A stretch of 64,000 nucleotides of DNA from Streptomyces sp. NBC_00249. GTDB taxonomy: Bacteria; Actinomycetota; Actinomycetes; Streptomycetales; Streptomycetaceae. Shown here piece by piece: positions 24,044 to 34,093 of the stretch. The stretch is taken from contig NZ_JAPEMV010000008.1 of the NCBI RefSeq assembly GCF_026342355.1, positions 186,001 to 250,000 of the forward strand, given 5' to 3'. Both the position numbers and the translations under genes were made by a program. The notes beneath the pieces are model-generated. The model had not been told where the DNA came from and did not search any database. It saw nothing but the letters and a program-made list of their open reading frames with translations. The first letter of the stretch is position 1. Each line of letters begins with the position of its first letter.

Positions 24044-26665
24044 CTAAGCGGCGGGCAGGGCGTCCAGCTGCGCCTGGATCCGGGCGATGTCCGCCTCGGC
24101 CTTGGCGAGCCGGCCCTTGATCTTGTCCACGACGTTGTCGGGGGCCTTGGCCAGGAAGGCCTCGTTCCCGAGCTTGCCCTCGGCCTGCTGCTTCTCCTTC
24201 TGCGCGGCCGCGAGGTCCTTGGACAGGCGGTTGCGCTCGGCGGCCACGTCGATGGTGCCCGACAGGTCGAGCGCGACGGTGGCACCGGCCACCGGCAGGG
24301 TGGCGGTGGCGCTGAAGCCCTCGCCCTCCGGCTGGAGGCGCAGCAGCTGGCGGATGGCCGCCTCGTGCGCGGCCAGCGGGGTACCGGACAGCTCCAGGCG
24401 GGCCGGGACCTTCTGGCCGTCCTGGAGGCCCTGCTCCTTGCGGAACCGGCGGACCTCGGTGACCACGGCCTGGACGCTGCCGACCTCGGCCTCGGCGGCC
24501 TCGTCACGGAAGCCGCTGTCGGCCGGCCACTCGGCGATCACGAGGGACTCGCGGCCGGTCAGCGTGGTCCACAGGGTCTCGGTGACGAAGGGGACCACCG
24601 GGTGCAGCAGGCGCAGGGTGACGTCGAGGACCTCGCCCAGGACCCGGCCGGAGACCTTGGCCTGCTCGCCGCCCGCGAAGAAGGTGGTCTTCGACAGCTC
24701 GACGTACCAGCTGAAGACCTCGTCCCACGCGAAGTGGTAGAGCGCCTCGCTGAGCTTCGAGAACTGGTAGTCCTCGTAGTACGCGTCGACCTGCGCGACC
24801 GTCTTGTTCAGGCGGGACAGGATCCAGCGGTCGGTCGCCGACATCTGCTCGGGGGCCGGCAGCTCGCCCTCGATGGTGGCGCCGTTCATCAGCGCGAAGC
24901 GCGTGGCGTTCCAGATCTTGTTGGCGAAGTTGCGGGAGGCCTGGACCCAGTCCTCGCCGATCGGCACGTCGGTGCCGGGGTTGGCGCCCTTGGCCAGGGT
25001 GAAGCGGACGGCGTCGGAGCCGTACTTGTCCATCCAGTCCAGCGGGTCCACGACGTTGCCGAAGGACTTCGACATCTTCTTGCCGCGCTCGTCACGGACC
25101 AGGCCGGTCAGCGCGATCGTCTTGAAGGGGACCTCGCCGTCCATGGCGTACAGGCCGAACATCATCATCCGGGCGACCCAGAAGAAGATGATGTCGTGGC
25201 CGGTCAGCAGGACGTCGGTGGAGTAGAACTTCTCCAGGTCCGGGGTCTTCTCCGGCCAGCCGAGCGTGGAGAACGGCCACAGGCCGGAGGAGAACCAGGT
25301 GTCCAGGACGTCGGTGTCCTGGGTCCAGCCCTCGCCGGTGGGCGGCTGCTCGTCGGGGCCGACGCAGACGACCTGGCCCTCCGGGCCGTACCAGACGGGG
25401 ATCCGGTGGCCCCACCACAGCTGGCGCGAGATGCACCAGTCGTGCATGTTGTCGACCCAGTCGAAGTAGCGCTTCGACATGTCCTCGGGGTGGATCGCGA
25501 CGCGGCCGTCACGGACGGCGTCACCGGCGGCCTTGGCCAGCGGCTTGACGTTGACCCACCACTGGAGGGACAGGCGCGGCTCGACGGTGGTGCTGCAACG
25601 GGAGCAGTGCCCGACGGAGTGCAGGTACGGCCGCTTCTCGGCGACGATCCGGCCCTGCTCGCGCAGGGCGCCGACGACCGCGGAACGGGCCTCGAAGCGG
25701 TCCAGGCCGAGGAAGGGGCCGTGGACGGTGATGACACCGCGCTCGTCCATGATCGTCATGTTGGGCAGGTTGTGGCGCTGCCCGATGGCGAAGTCGTTCG
25801 GGTCGTGCGCCGGCGTCACCTTGACGCAGCCCGTGCCGAACTCGGGGTCGACGTGCGTGTCCGCGACGACCGGGATGGAACGGTCGGTGAGCGGCAGCTT
25901 GATGAGCTTGCCGACCAGGTGCTTGTAGCGCTCGTCGTCGGGGTGGACGGCGATGGCCGTGTCACCGAGCATCGTCTCGGCGCGGGTGGTGGCGACGACG
26001 AGGGTGTCCTCGCCCTCCCCGTACGTGATGGAGACGAGCTCGCCCGCGTCCTCCTGGTACTCCACCTCGATGTCGGAGATGGCCGTCAGACAGCGGGGGC
26101 ACCAGTTGATGATGCGCTCGGCGCGGTAGATCAGCTCGTCGTCGTAGAGCTTCTTGAAGATGGTCTGGACGGCCTTGGACAGGCCCTCGTCCATGGTGAA
26201 GCGCTCGCGCGACCAGTCGACGCCGTCGCCGAGGCGCCGCATCTGGCCGAGGATCTTGCCGCCGTACTCTTCCTTCCACTGCCAGACGCGCTCGACGAAC
26301 TCCTCGCGGCCCAGGTCGTGGCGGGACTTGCCCTCCTCGGCGAGCTGCTGCTCGACCTTGTTCTGGGTGGCGATGCCGGCGTGGTCCATGCCGGGCAGCC
26401 ACAGCGCCTCGTAGCCCTGCATGCGCTTGCGGCGGGTCAGGGCGTCCATGAGGGTGTGCTGGAAGGCGTGGCCCAGGTGCAGGGAGCCGGTGACGTTCGG
26501 CGGCGGGATGACGATGGTGTAGGCGGGCTTCTCGCTCGCCGGGTCCGCCGTGAAGTACCCACGCTCCACCCAGCGCTCGTAGAGCTTCCCCTCTACCTCG
26601 GCCGGCGCGTACTGGGTCGGCAGTTCGGAGTTGGGGGCACTGGGTGTCTGCGTGTTCTCGGTCAC
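24044..26665 (-). CDS. valS: Valine-tRNA ligase
   Basis: This class I synthetase charges tRNA-Val. It has 873 residues: HIGH-like PPPNVTGSLHLGHAFQH near 60, a long editing (CP1) insertion, WWGHRIPVWYG, KMSKS in KKMSKSFGNVVDP (near 530), an anticodon-binding domain, and the ValS C-terminal coiled coil (about 805-870, AAQKEKQQAEGKL). GTG 26665 begins (M)TENTQTPSAPNSELPTQYAP; reading further upstream gives non-conserved residues. It is monocistronic, between the terminator at 23992 and the divergent gene at 26765. Confidence 0.96.
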   Translation of the reverse strand: MTENTQTPSAPNSELPTQYAPAEVEGKLYERWVERGYFTADPASEKPAYTIVIPPPNVTGSLHLGHAFQHTLMDALTRRKRMQGYEALWLPGMDHAGIATQNKVEQQLAEEGKSRHDLGREEFVERVWQWKEEYGGKILGQMRRLGDGVDWSRERFTMDEGLSKAVQTIFKKLYDDELIYRAERIINWCPRCLTAISDIEVEYQEDAGELVSITYGEGEDTLVVATTRAETMLGDTAIAVHPDDERYKHLVGKLIKLPLTDRSIPVVADTHVDPEFGTGCVKVTPAHDPNDFAIGQRHNLPNMTIMDERGVITVHGPFLGLDRFEARSAVVGALREQGRIVAEKRPYLHSVGHCSRCSTTVEPRLSLQWWVNVKPLAKAAGDAVRDGRVAIHPEDMSKRYFDWVDNMHDWCISRQLWWGHRIPVWYGPEGQVVCVGPDEQPPTGEGWTQDTDVLDTWFSSGLWPFSTLGWPEKTPDLEKFYSTDVLLTGHDIIFFWVARMMMFGLYAMDGEVPFKTIALTGLVRDERGKKMSKSFGNVVDPLDWMDKYGSDAVRFTLAKGANPGTDVPIGEDWVQASRNFANKIWNATRFALMNGATIEGELPAPEQMSATDRWILSRLNKTVAQVDAYYEDYQFSKLSEALYHFAWDEVFSWYVELSKTTFFAGGEQAKVSGRVLGEVLDVTLRLLHPVVPFVTETLWTTLTGRESLVIAEWPADSGFRDEAAEAEVGSVQAVVTEVRRFRKEQGLQDGQKVPARLELSGTPLAAHEAAIRQLLRLQPEGEGFSATATLPVAGATVALDLSGTIDVAAERNRLSKDLAAAQKEKQQAEGKLGNEAFLAKAPDNVVDKIKGRLAKAEADIARIQAQLDALPAA

Positions 26666-26764
26666 GGGGCACAGGATACGGGGGGTGCCGCCCGCGTCAC
26701 GAATCCATTCCGCAGTACGGCTTCCCGTTGACGGCGACCGCTCCCCACCCGTCTGATGCCCCTC

Positions 26765-27436
26765 ATGAACGAGATCACCGAGCCACCCGCCCCTTCCCCC
26801 GCCCCCGGGCAGTCCACGCCCTACACGGCGACCGGCCCGACCCCGCCGTCCAAGGGCAAGCGCGTCCTGTTCGTCGTGGGCGGTCTGCTGGCGACCGTCG
26901 CGGCGGTGGTCAGCGGACGGCTGGCCGTCAGCACGCTCTTCGACACCGGCCCCGACCGTCCCGCGGACGCGGGGCAGTACAAGCTGGTCCCGCCGGCCTC
27001 CTTCCAGGGGCTGACCCTCCAGGACTCCGGTCCCCGCGTGGACGCCATCAAGCAGGGCCAGGGGACGCCGAGGCCGGGGACGGCGCCGGTTTCGGTGGTG
27101 TACGCCGACCAGGCGGGCACCGCGCAGCTGGTCATCAGCGGGTCCGCGGGCACCTTCGCCGACAAGGACCCGGGGGCGGCGATCACCACCGGGCTCACCT
27201 CCATGGGCGTCAAGCCGACGGACATCACGCAGCACGAGGCCGGCAAGCCGGCGGGCGGCGCGATGCGCTGCGGGCCGCTCGACGTCCAGGGCAGCACCCT
27301 GACGCTGTGCATGTGGGCCGACCACAGTTCCCTGGTGACGGTCACCGTCCCGGTGGAGAACGCGCCGGTCACGATAGACGCCCTGGCGGAGCGGGCACGG
27401 GCGCTGCGGGAGGTCATGGAGGTCCCGGCGTCGTAG
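26765..27436 (+). CDS. Membrane-anchored extracytoplasmic protein, unknown function (paralogue 1)
   Basis: No named family is recognised. The 223-residue product has a short Pro-rich cytoplasmic N-terminus, one membrane helix (about 33-57) and an exported domain. That domain starts GQYKLVPPASFQGL and ends with two cysteines in MRCGPLD and TLCMWADHSSL, which could form a disulfide. The next gene has the same layout (YKLVAPES, LKC, VCIWGDYSTL), so the two are diverged tandem paralogues. ATG 26765 (MNEITEPP) and ATG 26756 are both open; neither has a Shine-Dalgarno site, so a leaderless or near-leaderless mRNA is possible. Confidence 0.7.
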   Translation: MNEITEPPAPSPAPGQSTPYTATGPTPPSKGKRVLFVVGGLLATVAAVVSGRLAVSTLFDTGPDRPADAGQYKLVPPASFQGLTLQDSGPRVDAIKQGQGTPRPGTAPVSVVYADQAGTAQLVISGSAGTFADKDPGAAITTGLTSMGVKPTDITQHEAGKPAGGAMRCGPLDVQGSTLTLCMWADHSSLVTVTVPVENAPVTIDALAERARALREVMEVPAS

Positions 27437-27531
27437 TGGTTCCGTAACGCCTGGGACCCCGACGCCCCGGCCGGGCCGCCCGTCCGACAGGATGTGAGGA
27501 ACGGATAAGCAACCTCACAGGGGGACGCGGG

Positions 27532-28500
27532 ATGAGTTACAACCAGCCAGGACCGTACGGCCAGCAGCCGCAGCAGCCCGGACCCTACGGGCAGCAGCCC
27601 CCGCCGCCGCCGGGCCCGTACGGCCAGCCCGCCGCCCCCCAGCCCGGCTACGGCTACCCGCAGCAGGCCCCGCCCCCGCCGGGCTACCAGCAGCCGCCGC
27701 AGCCGGGCTACCAGCAGCCCGGCTACCCCCAGCAGCCCCCGCCGCCGCCCGCGTACGGCTACCAGCAGCCCCAGGGCCAGCCCCCGTACAACGGCGGCAT
27801 GCCCCCGCAGCAGCCCCCGAAGAAGTCCAAGGCGGGCGTCATCATCGGCGTGGTCGTAGCGGTGGCCGTCATCGCGGGCGGCGGCTGGTACTTCCTGGGC
27901 GGCACCGCGGGCGCGGTCTCGGACTCCACCAAGGGCTACAAGCTGGTCGCGCCGGAATCGGTGGGCGAGTTCCAGAAGAACCCCAAGTACCAGGAAAAGC
28001 CCATAAGCGACGAGGACAAGAAGGAGGCCGAGGCGGCGGGCATCAAGAACCCCACCCAGGTGGGCATGAGCTACAAGGCGGGCGACCCTGCCAACCCGCT
28101 GACCGCCAAGGGCCTGAATTTCAGCGGTCTCTACGGTGAGCTCGCCGACCCGGAGAAGTCGGTGGACGCCTACTTCGCCACGTTCAAGCTGAACGCCGCG
28201 AAGCAGAACGAAAAGGCGACGGTCGAGCTCGTCGGCAGCCCCAAGGAGATCACTCCCGCTGGCTTCAAGGGCGCCGTGCTCAAGTGCCAGGAGATCAAGA
28301 GCACCTCGAAGGACCCGGCGACGGCCAAGGGGCCCAAGGAGTTCACGCTACCCGTCTGCATCTGGGGCGACTACAGCACCCTGAGCGCGGTCAGCGCCAG
28401 CGACGCGGCCTCCCTCCTCGCCGGCAAGACGAGCTACACCTTGGAGCAGACCGCGGACCTCGCCGCCAAGCTCTACAACACGTCCCGCGTCAAGCGCTGA
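27532..28500 (+). CDS. Membrane-anchored protein with Pro/Gln/Tyr-rich N-terminus (paralogue 2)
   Basis: The 322-residue product has a low-complexity cytoplasmic part (about 1-95) made of QPGPYGQQP / PGYQQP repeats, a Lys cluster (PKKSKA), one membrane helix (about 103-122) and an exported domain. That domain opens YKLVAPESVGEF and has Cys in VLKCQE and LPVCIWGDYSTL, matching the gene before it. Such Pro/Gln/Gly/Tyr heads are common on streptomycete membrane proteins and may phase-separate or bind partners (inference). GGGGGACGCGGG lies before ATG 27532. It is 95 bp from paralogue 1 and probably in the same unit. Confidence 0.78.
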   Translation: MSYNQPGPYGQQPQQPGPYGQQPPPPPGPYGQPAAPQPGYGYPQQAPPPPGYQQPPQPGYQQPGYPQQPPPPPAYGYQQPQGQPPYNGGMPPQQPPKKSKAGVIIGVVVAVAVIAGGGWYFLGGTAGAVSDSTKGYKLVAPESVGEFQKNPKYQEKPISDEDKKEAEAAGIKNPTQVGMSYKAGDPANPLTAKGLNFSGLYGELADPEKSVDAYFATFKLNAAKQNEKATVELVGSPKEITPAGFKGAVLKCQEIKSTSKDPATAKGPKEFTLPVCIWGDYSTLSAVSASDAASLLAGKTSYTLEQTADLAAKLYNTSRVKR

Positions 28501-28554
28501 TCGGGCAGCGGCCGGCGCGAGCACTTGTTACCGTGCCAGCCGGCCGCGGCCGCA

Positions 28555-28833
28555 TCAGGCCCTCGCCGCCTCGCTACACGCCCTACTGGCGATCTCGTCC
28601 CTGACCCCGATGTCGACCAGGCTGACGTAGCAACCGTGGAAGGCTCCCGGGTGGAGGATGGTGGCACCGAATTTGCAGGCAGCCTGCACCTTCGGGCCGA
28701 CGGTATAGCCGGCATCGAACACCACGTACTGGCAATCACGCTGAGCGGCCGACGCGGGCGAAGCCACCACGATCGGCAACGCAGCAGCGGCGAATACCGC
28801 CGCCAGGACTCCCCCTGCACGCTTCATCTTCAT
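28555..28833 (-). CDS. Small secreted Cys-containing protein, unknown function
   Basis: The 92-residue precursor MKMKRAGGVLAAVFAAAALP has a Sec signal peptide with likely cleavage after ASPASAA (near 30). The mature part is about 62 residues and has four cysteines (RDCQ, AACKFG, HGCYV, RACSE), so up to two disulfides. I recognise no family. ATG 28833 has GAGGGGAACGAGAG upstream; a longer frame to 28902 has no signal. It converges with the plus-strand paralogue pair and lies downstream of the clpX terminator. It could be a small secreted effector or a structural protein; nothing in the sequence decides. Confidence 0.72.
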   Translation of the reverse strand: MKMKRAGGVLAAVFAAAALPIVVASPASAAQRDCQYVVFDAGYTVGPKVQAACKFGATILHPGAFHGCYVSLVDIGVRDEIASRACSEAARA

Positions 28834-28947
28834 CTCTCGTTCCCCTCTACAGCAGGCAGCATCGAGACAAAGTTGATCAAGGAAGTCGCCGCCACGCCAC
28901 ACCGAAGCGAACTTTTGTCCGATTGCCGGTCGCGGTAGTCCTAAATG

Positions 28948-28987
28948 CGAGGAGGGGCGCCCCGGGTATCCGGGGCGCCCCTCCTCG
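28948..28987. terminator. Perfect 18-bp terminator after clpX
   Basis: Two perfect 18-nt arms (CGAGGAGGGGCGCCCCGG and its complement) enclose loop GTAT, about 20 bp past the clpX stop. Confidence 0.9.
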
Positions 28988-29005
28988 TACGTACTCCCCT
29001 TGCCG

Positions 29006-30292
<1,287 letters not shown>

Positions 30293-30445
30293 GAGGTGCT
30301 TCCCCTTCGCCTGGGAGACGCCTGGTTCAGCGCTCCTGGTGCCTCATATCCGACGGTACCTTGCCGGAGGCCCCGTACGGGGCCCCCTTGACGTGGTTCA
30401 CATCGCCGAATGCGGCGACGTGCCCACGCCAACTGGCGGCAAGGA

Positions 30446-31126
30446 TCAGACCGCGCTGCTCTTACGGGTGGAGACGATCTGGTCGATCAGGCCGTACGCG
30501 AGGGCGTCCTCGGCCGTCAGGATCTTGTCGCGCTCGATGTCCTCGCGGATCTTCTCCAGCGGGGTGGTCGAGTGCTTGGCCAGCATGGACTCCAGCTGGT
30601 CACGCATGCGCAGGATCTCGTTGGCCGCGATCTCCAGGTCGGAGAGCTGCTCGCGGCCGGTGCCGCCCGAGGGCTGGTGGATCAGCACACGGGCGTTCGG
30701 CAGGGCCATGCGCTTGCCGGGGGTGCCGGCGGCCAGCAGGACGGCGGCGGCGGAGGCCGCCTGGCCCATGCAGACCGTCTGGATGTCCGGCTTCACGAAC
30801 TGCATCGTGTCGTAGATCGCCGTCAGCGCGGTGAAGGAGCCACCGGGGCTGTTGATGTAGATCGAGATGTCGCGGTCCGGGTCCATCGACTCCAGGCACA
30901 GCAGCTGCGCCATGACGTCGTTGGCGGAGGCGTCGTCGATCTGCACGCCGAGGAAGATCACGCGCTCCTCGAAGAGCTTCGCGTACGGGTCGTACTCGCG
31001 CACGCCCTGCGAGGTGCGCTCGACGAAGCGCGGGATGACGTAGCGGTTGTCCACCTGCGGGCCGGAGTAGAGGCCGCTCGCGGAGAAGTTCGCGGAGAAG
31101 TTGTTCTGCATCTGGGTGTTCACCAT
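30446..31126 (-). CDS. clpP2: ATP-dependent Clp protease proteolytic subunit ClpP2
   Basis: Serine peptidase subunit of the two-component ClpP1P2 chamber. It has 226 residues; the catalytic Ser is in MGQAASAAA, His in VLIHQP, and Asp further down in DIERDKILTAEDA. The N-terminus (MVNTQMQNNFSANFSASG) is longer than in E. coli ClpP and is expected to be processed. ATG 31126 is my choice, with ATG 31111 also possible; Shine-Dalgarno evidence is weak. It follows clpP1 by 55 bp on the same strand. Confidence 0.93.
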   Translation of the reverse strand: MVNTQMQNNFSANFSASGLYSGPQVDNRYVIPRFVERTSQGVREYDPYAKLFEERVIFLGVQIDDASANDVMAQLLCLESMDPDRDISIYINSPGGSFTALTAIYDTMQFVKPDIQTVCMGQAASAAAVLLAAGTPGKRMALPNARVLIHQPSGGTGREQLSDLEIAANEILRMRDQLESMLAKHSTTPLEKIREDIERDKILTAEDALAYGLIDQIVSTRKSSAV

Positions 31127-31181
31127 CCTGGTGGCGTTCTGCGGGCTGTCGGCTGCTGGGTGCTGGCGGTGGGAGCCGGGA

Positions 31182-31799
31182 TCAGGCCCCGGTGCCGCCG
31201 CCGCCCGGAGCGAGGGACGCGGCCGAGATGATGTCGTCGATGAGGCCGTACGCCTTGGCCTCCTCGGCGGTGAACCAGCGGTCGCGGTCACCGTCGCGGA
31301 TGATCGCCTCGATGGTCTGGCCCGAGTGGTGGGCGGTGATCTCGGCCATGCGCTGCTTGGTGCGCAGCAGGTACTGGGCCTGGATCTTGATGTCCGACGC
31401 GGTGCCGCCGATGCCCGCGGAACCCTGGTGCATCAGGATGTCGGTGTTCGGGAGCGCGAAGCGCTTGCCCGCGGTGCCGCCGGTCAGCAGGAACTGGCCC
31501 ATGGAGGCGGCCATGCCCATGCCGATGGTGACGACGTCGTTCGGGATGAACTGCATGGTGTCGTAGACCGCCATGCCCGCCGTCACCGAGCCGCCGGGGC
31601 TGTTGATGTACAGGTAGATGTCCTTCTCGGGCTCGGCCGCGAGGAGGAGGAGCTGCGCCGTGATCTTGTTGGCGATGTCGTCGTCGACCTGCTGGCCGAG
31701 GAAGATGATGCGCTCGCCGAGCAGCCGGTTGTAGACATGGTCGCCGAGGCCGCCACCGATGGACGGCTCACCCGCGGCGTAAGGCTTCAGATTCGTCAC
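31182..31799 (-). CDS. clpP1: ATP-dependent Clp protease proteolytic subunit ClpP1
   Basis: First subunit of the clpP1-clpP2 unit. It has 205 residues, with catalytic Ser in GMGMAASMG, His in ILMHQGSAG and a C-terminal Gly-rich tail (PGGGGTGA). GTG 31799 has AGGTGG upstream. In Streptomyces this operon is activated by ClgR; a ClgR-like site lies at 31964-31977. Confidence 0.95.
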   Translation of the reverse strand: MTNLKPYAAGEPSIGGGLGDHVYNRLLGERIIFLGQQVDDDIANKITAQLLLLAAEPEKDIYLYINSPGGSVTAGMAVYDTMQFIPNDVVTIGMGMAASMGQFLLTGGTAGKRFALPNTDILMHQGSAGIGGTASDIKIQAQYLLRTKQRMAEITAHHSGQTIEAIIRDGDRDRWFTAEEAKAYGLIDDIISAASLAPGGGGTGA

Positions 31800-31963
31800 G
31801 TATCCACCTGCTCGTCTCCGACGGCCACATGCCGTCTCAGCGTCTCGTTCTGGGGCGCGGACCTACCGGTGGGGCGATGCCCTCCGGCTTCGGGTACTCC
31901 CGTGCCCTCGTATTCATGGACCCTAACGCGCAGGTAGGACAACGCCATCCCGCTTCCCGAACT

Positions 31964-31977
31964 GTTCGCTCGGAGCG
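31964..31977 (-). promoter_or_regulatory. Putative ClgR box upstream of clpP1P2
   Basis: GTTCGC-N5-GCG (GTTCGCTCGGAGCG) with dyad CGCT-CGG-AGCG lies 165 bp upstream of the clpP1 start. It fits the ClgR consensus that I know for Streptomyces and related corynebacteria. Confidence 0.65.
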
Positions 31978-32028
31978 CAAGGTGGCGGACCCCTCCCGCA
32001 GCGTGTCCGCGGCCCTCGGAACACCATG

Positions 32029-32066
32029 CCGAAGGGCCCGGACGCTGCTGCGTCCGGGCCCTTCGG
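32029..32066. terminator. Terminator after tig
   Basis: A perfect 17-bp stem CCGAAGGGCCCGGACGC / GCGTCCGGGCCCTTCGG with loop TGCT lies 31 bp past the tig stop. Confidence 0.9.
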
Positions 32067-32096
32067 GCACGTGCTCAGTGGGCTACGCCCGGGGTG

Positions 32097-33491
32097 TTAC
32101 TTGGCCTCGTCGGCCGGCACCTCGGTGTCGCCGTCGACGGCGGCCTCGACGACCTCGGCGGCCGTCTCGGTCTCGTCCTCGTCGTCGGAGAGGTCGATGA
32201 CCTCACCGTTGGTGTCCTTGACCGTGGCCTTCTCCACGACGACCGCGAGGGCCTTGCCGCGGGCGACCTCGCCGACGAGCATCGGGACCTGGCCACCCTC
32301 GACGACCGCCTGGGCGAACTGGTCGGGGGACATGCCGGAGGACTGCGCGCGGCGCATGAGGTGCTCGGTGAGCTCCTCCTGGTTGACGCCCAGCTTCTCC
32401 TTGTTGACCAGGGCGTCCAGCAGGAACTGGGTCTTGATGCCCTTGACGGCCTGCTCGGTGGTCTCGGCCTCGAACTCCTCGAGCGTCTTGCCCTGGATCT
32501 CCAGGAACTTCTCGAGGTCCAGGCCCATCTGGCCGAGCTGGTGGTGCTCCAGGTTGTGCTTGCGGGTCTGGACCTCGTCCGCGAGCAGCTTCTCGGGGAC
32601 CGGGATCTCCGCGAGCTCGAGGAACTTCTCCAGCACGCGCTCCTGGGCCTGGGTGGCCTGGTCGTACTGCTTCATGTTCTCGAGGCGCTTGCGGCTGTCC
32701 GCCTTGAGCTCCTCGAGGGTGTCGAACTCGCTCGCCATCTGCGCGAACTCGTCGTCCAGCTCCGGCAGCTCCTTGGCGGAGACCTTGGTGACCTTGACGG
32801 TGACCTCGGCGTCCTGGCCCTCGGCGGAGCCGCCCTTCAGCTGGGAGGTGAAGGTGGCCTCGCCACCGGCCTCCAGGCCCTTGACGGCCTCGTCGATGCC
32901 GTCGAGGAGCTCGCCCGAGCCGATGGTGTAGGAGACGTCGCTCGCGACACCGTCCTCCAGCACCTCACCGTCGACCTTGGCCTCCAGGTCGATCGTGACG
33001 ACGTCGCCGTCCTGGGCGGCGCGCTCGACGTCCTTGGTGGACGCGAAACGGCCGCGCAGCTGCTCGACCGACTTCTCGACGTCCTCGTCGGAGACCTCGA
33101 TCGCGTCGACCTCGACCTCGATGCCGGAGTACTCCGGGATCTCGATCTCGGGGCGGACGTCCACCTCGGCGGTGAAGGACAGCAGCTCGCCGTCCTTCAG
33201 CTCCTTGATGTCGACCTCGGGCTGGCCCAGCGGGTTCAGGTCGGCCTCGTTGACCGCCTCGGTGTAGAACTTCGGGAGGGCGTCGTTGACGGCCTCCTCC
33301 AGCACCGCACCGCGGCCGAAGCGCTGGTCGATGACGCGGGCGGGGATCTTGCCCTTGCGGAAGCCCTTCACCGTGACCTGCTGGTTGATCTTCTTGTACG
33401 CCGCGTCGAGGCTGTCCTTGAGCTCCTCGAAGGGCACCTCAACAGTGAGCCGAACCCGAGTCGGGTTCAGGGTCTCCACGGCGCTCTTCAC
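32097..33491 (-). CDS. tig: Trigger factor (ribosome-bound chaperone)
   Basis: Trigger factor holds nascent chains at the tunnel exit. It has 464 residues: the ribosome-binding domain with signature GFRKGKIP (near 43-50), a PPIase (FKBP-like) domain (about 155-245), a helical C-terminal chaperone domain and an acidic tail (DLSDDEDETET...). GTG 33491 has AAGGAGACCG upstream. It is upstream of clpP1P2 and clpX, the usual tig-clp order, but cut off by its own terminator. Confidence 0.97.
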   Translation of the reverse strand: MKSAVETLNPTRVRLTVEVPFEELKDSLDAAYKKINQQVTVKGFRKGKIPARVIDQRFGRGAVLEEAVNDALPKFYTEAVNEADLNPLGQPEVDIKELKDGELLSFTAEVDVRPEIEIPEYSGIEVEVDAIEVSDEDVEKSVEQLRGRFASTKDVERAAQDGDVVTIDLEAKVDGEVLEDGVASDVSYTIGSGELLDGIDEAVKGLEAGGEATFTSQLKGGSAEGQDAEVTVKVTKVSAKELPELDDEFAQMASEFDTLEELKADSRKRLENMKQYDQATQAQERVLEKFLELAEIPVPEKLLADEVQTRKHNLEHHQLGQMGLDLEKFLEIQGKTLEEFEAETTEQAVKGIKTQFLLDALVNKEKLGVNQEELTEHLMRRAQSSGMSPDQFAQAVVEGGQVPMLVGEVARGKALAVVVEKATVKDTNGEVIDLSDDEDETETAAEVVEAAVDGDTEVPADEAK

Positions 33492-33592
33492 GGTTCGGTC
33501 TCCTTGTGGCTGACTGCTGGGGGTTCTGCCGTATCACTGCGATTCAGTGGTTCGGCGGATTCGGCCCGGTACATCAGACACACGGGCACGCA

Positions 33593-33613
33593 GCTTGCAT
33601 AGTAACCGCAAGC
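33593..33613 (-). promoter_or_regulatory. Inverted repeat over a likely tig -10
   Basis: GCTTGC-N9-GCAAGC surrounds TACTAT (minus strand), a good -10 hexamer, about 110 bp upstream of the tig start. A repressor binding here would block the promoter. The -35 is weak (TTGTGG with 19-nt spacing). Confidence 0.45.
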
Positions 33614-33670
33614 GGCAATCAGCCCACAACGCGATCTTCCCGCGTGATCTCGTGCGAAGGCAGTACTGGA

Positions 33671-33747
33671 TGGTCGGGGTGGCCGGATTCGAACCGACGA
33701 CCTTCCGCTCCCAAAGCGGACGCGCTACCAAGCTGCGCCACACCCCG
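33671..33747 (-). tRNA. tRNA-Pro (anticodon TGG)
   Basis: The 77-nt gene includes an encoded CCA. Acceptor arms CGGGGTG / CACCCCG pair. The anticodon loop CTTTGGGA carries TGG, and the T loop is GGTTCGAATCC. It lies between tig and tRNA-Gly on the opposite strand to the latter. Confidence 0.96.
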
Positions 33748-33927
33748 TCGGTGCGACACGTAGGGTACATGCCCGGAGACACTCCGACGCCCCCGGTTTC
33801 CCAGGTGGCCGCGGGCCGGGCCGGCCCCGGCTCCCGGCGCGGCGGCAAAGGGGTGTGCACTCCCCCGGCGTGACCCGCTAGGATGCTGTCCGTAGCCGCG
33901 GTCCCCCGGACCTGCGGCGCGCGCGTT

Positions 33928-33998
33928 GCGGGTGTAGCTCAATGGTAGAGCCCTAGTCTTCCAAACTAGCTACGCGGGTTCGATTCCCGTCACCCGCT
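33928..33998 (+). tRNA. tRNA-Gly (anticodon TCC)
   Basis: The 71-nt gene has acceptor arms GCGGGTG / CACCCGC, D loop TAGCTCAATGGTAGA, anticodon loop CTTCCAA and T loop GGTTCGATTCC. CCA is not encoded. No integrase or att-like repeat follows it. Confidence 0.96.
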
Positions 33999-34007
33999 CA
34001 GAATGGC

Positions 34008-34048
34008 TCAGGGCCAGGTCGGAGGAAGTCTCCTCGACCTGGCCCTGA
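34008..34048. terminator. Terminator after tRNA-Gly / small membrane gene
   Basis: Arms TCAGGGCCAGGTCG(G)AGGA and TCCTCGACCTGGCCCTGA pair over 18 bp with one bulge. It can serve the tRNA from the left and the 64-residue gene from the right. Confidence 0.8.
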
Positions 34049-34093
34049 TGCGTTCCCGGGGTGTTTCCCGGGCCGGGGCCCGGGCTTCGGCGG

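Noticed and set aside
33671..34000. tRNA pair as a phage or element integration site
   Set aside because: No integrase, excisionase or duplicated tRNA 3' end is present on either side.
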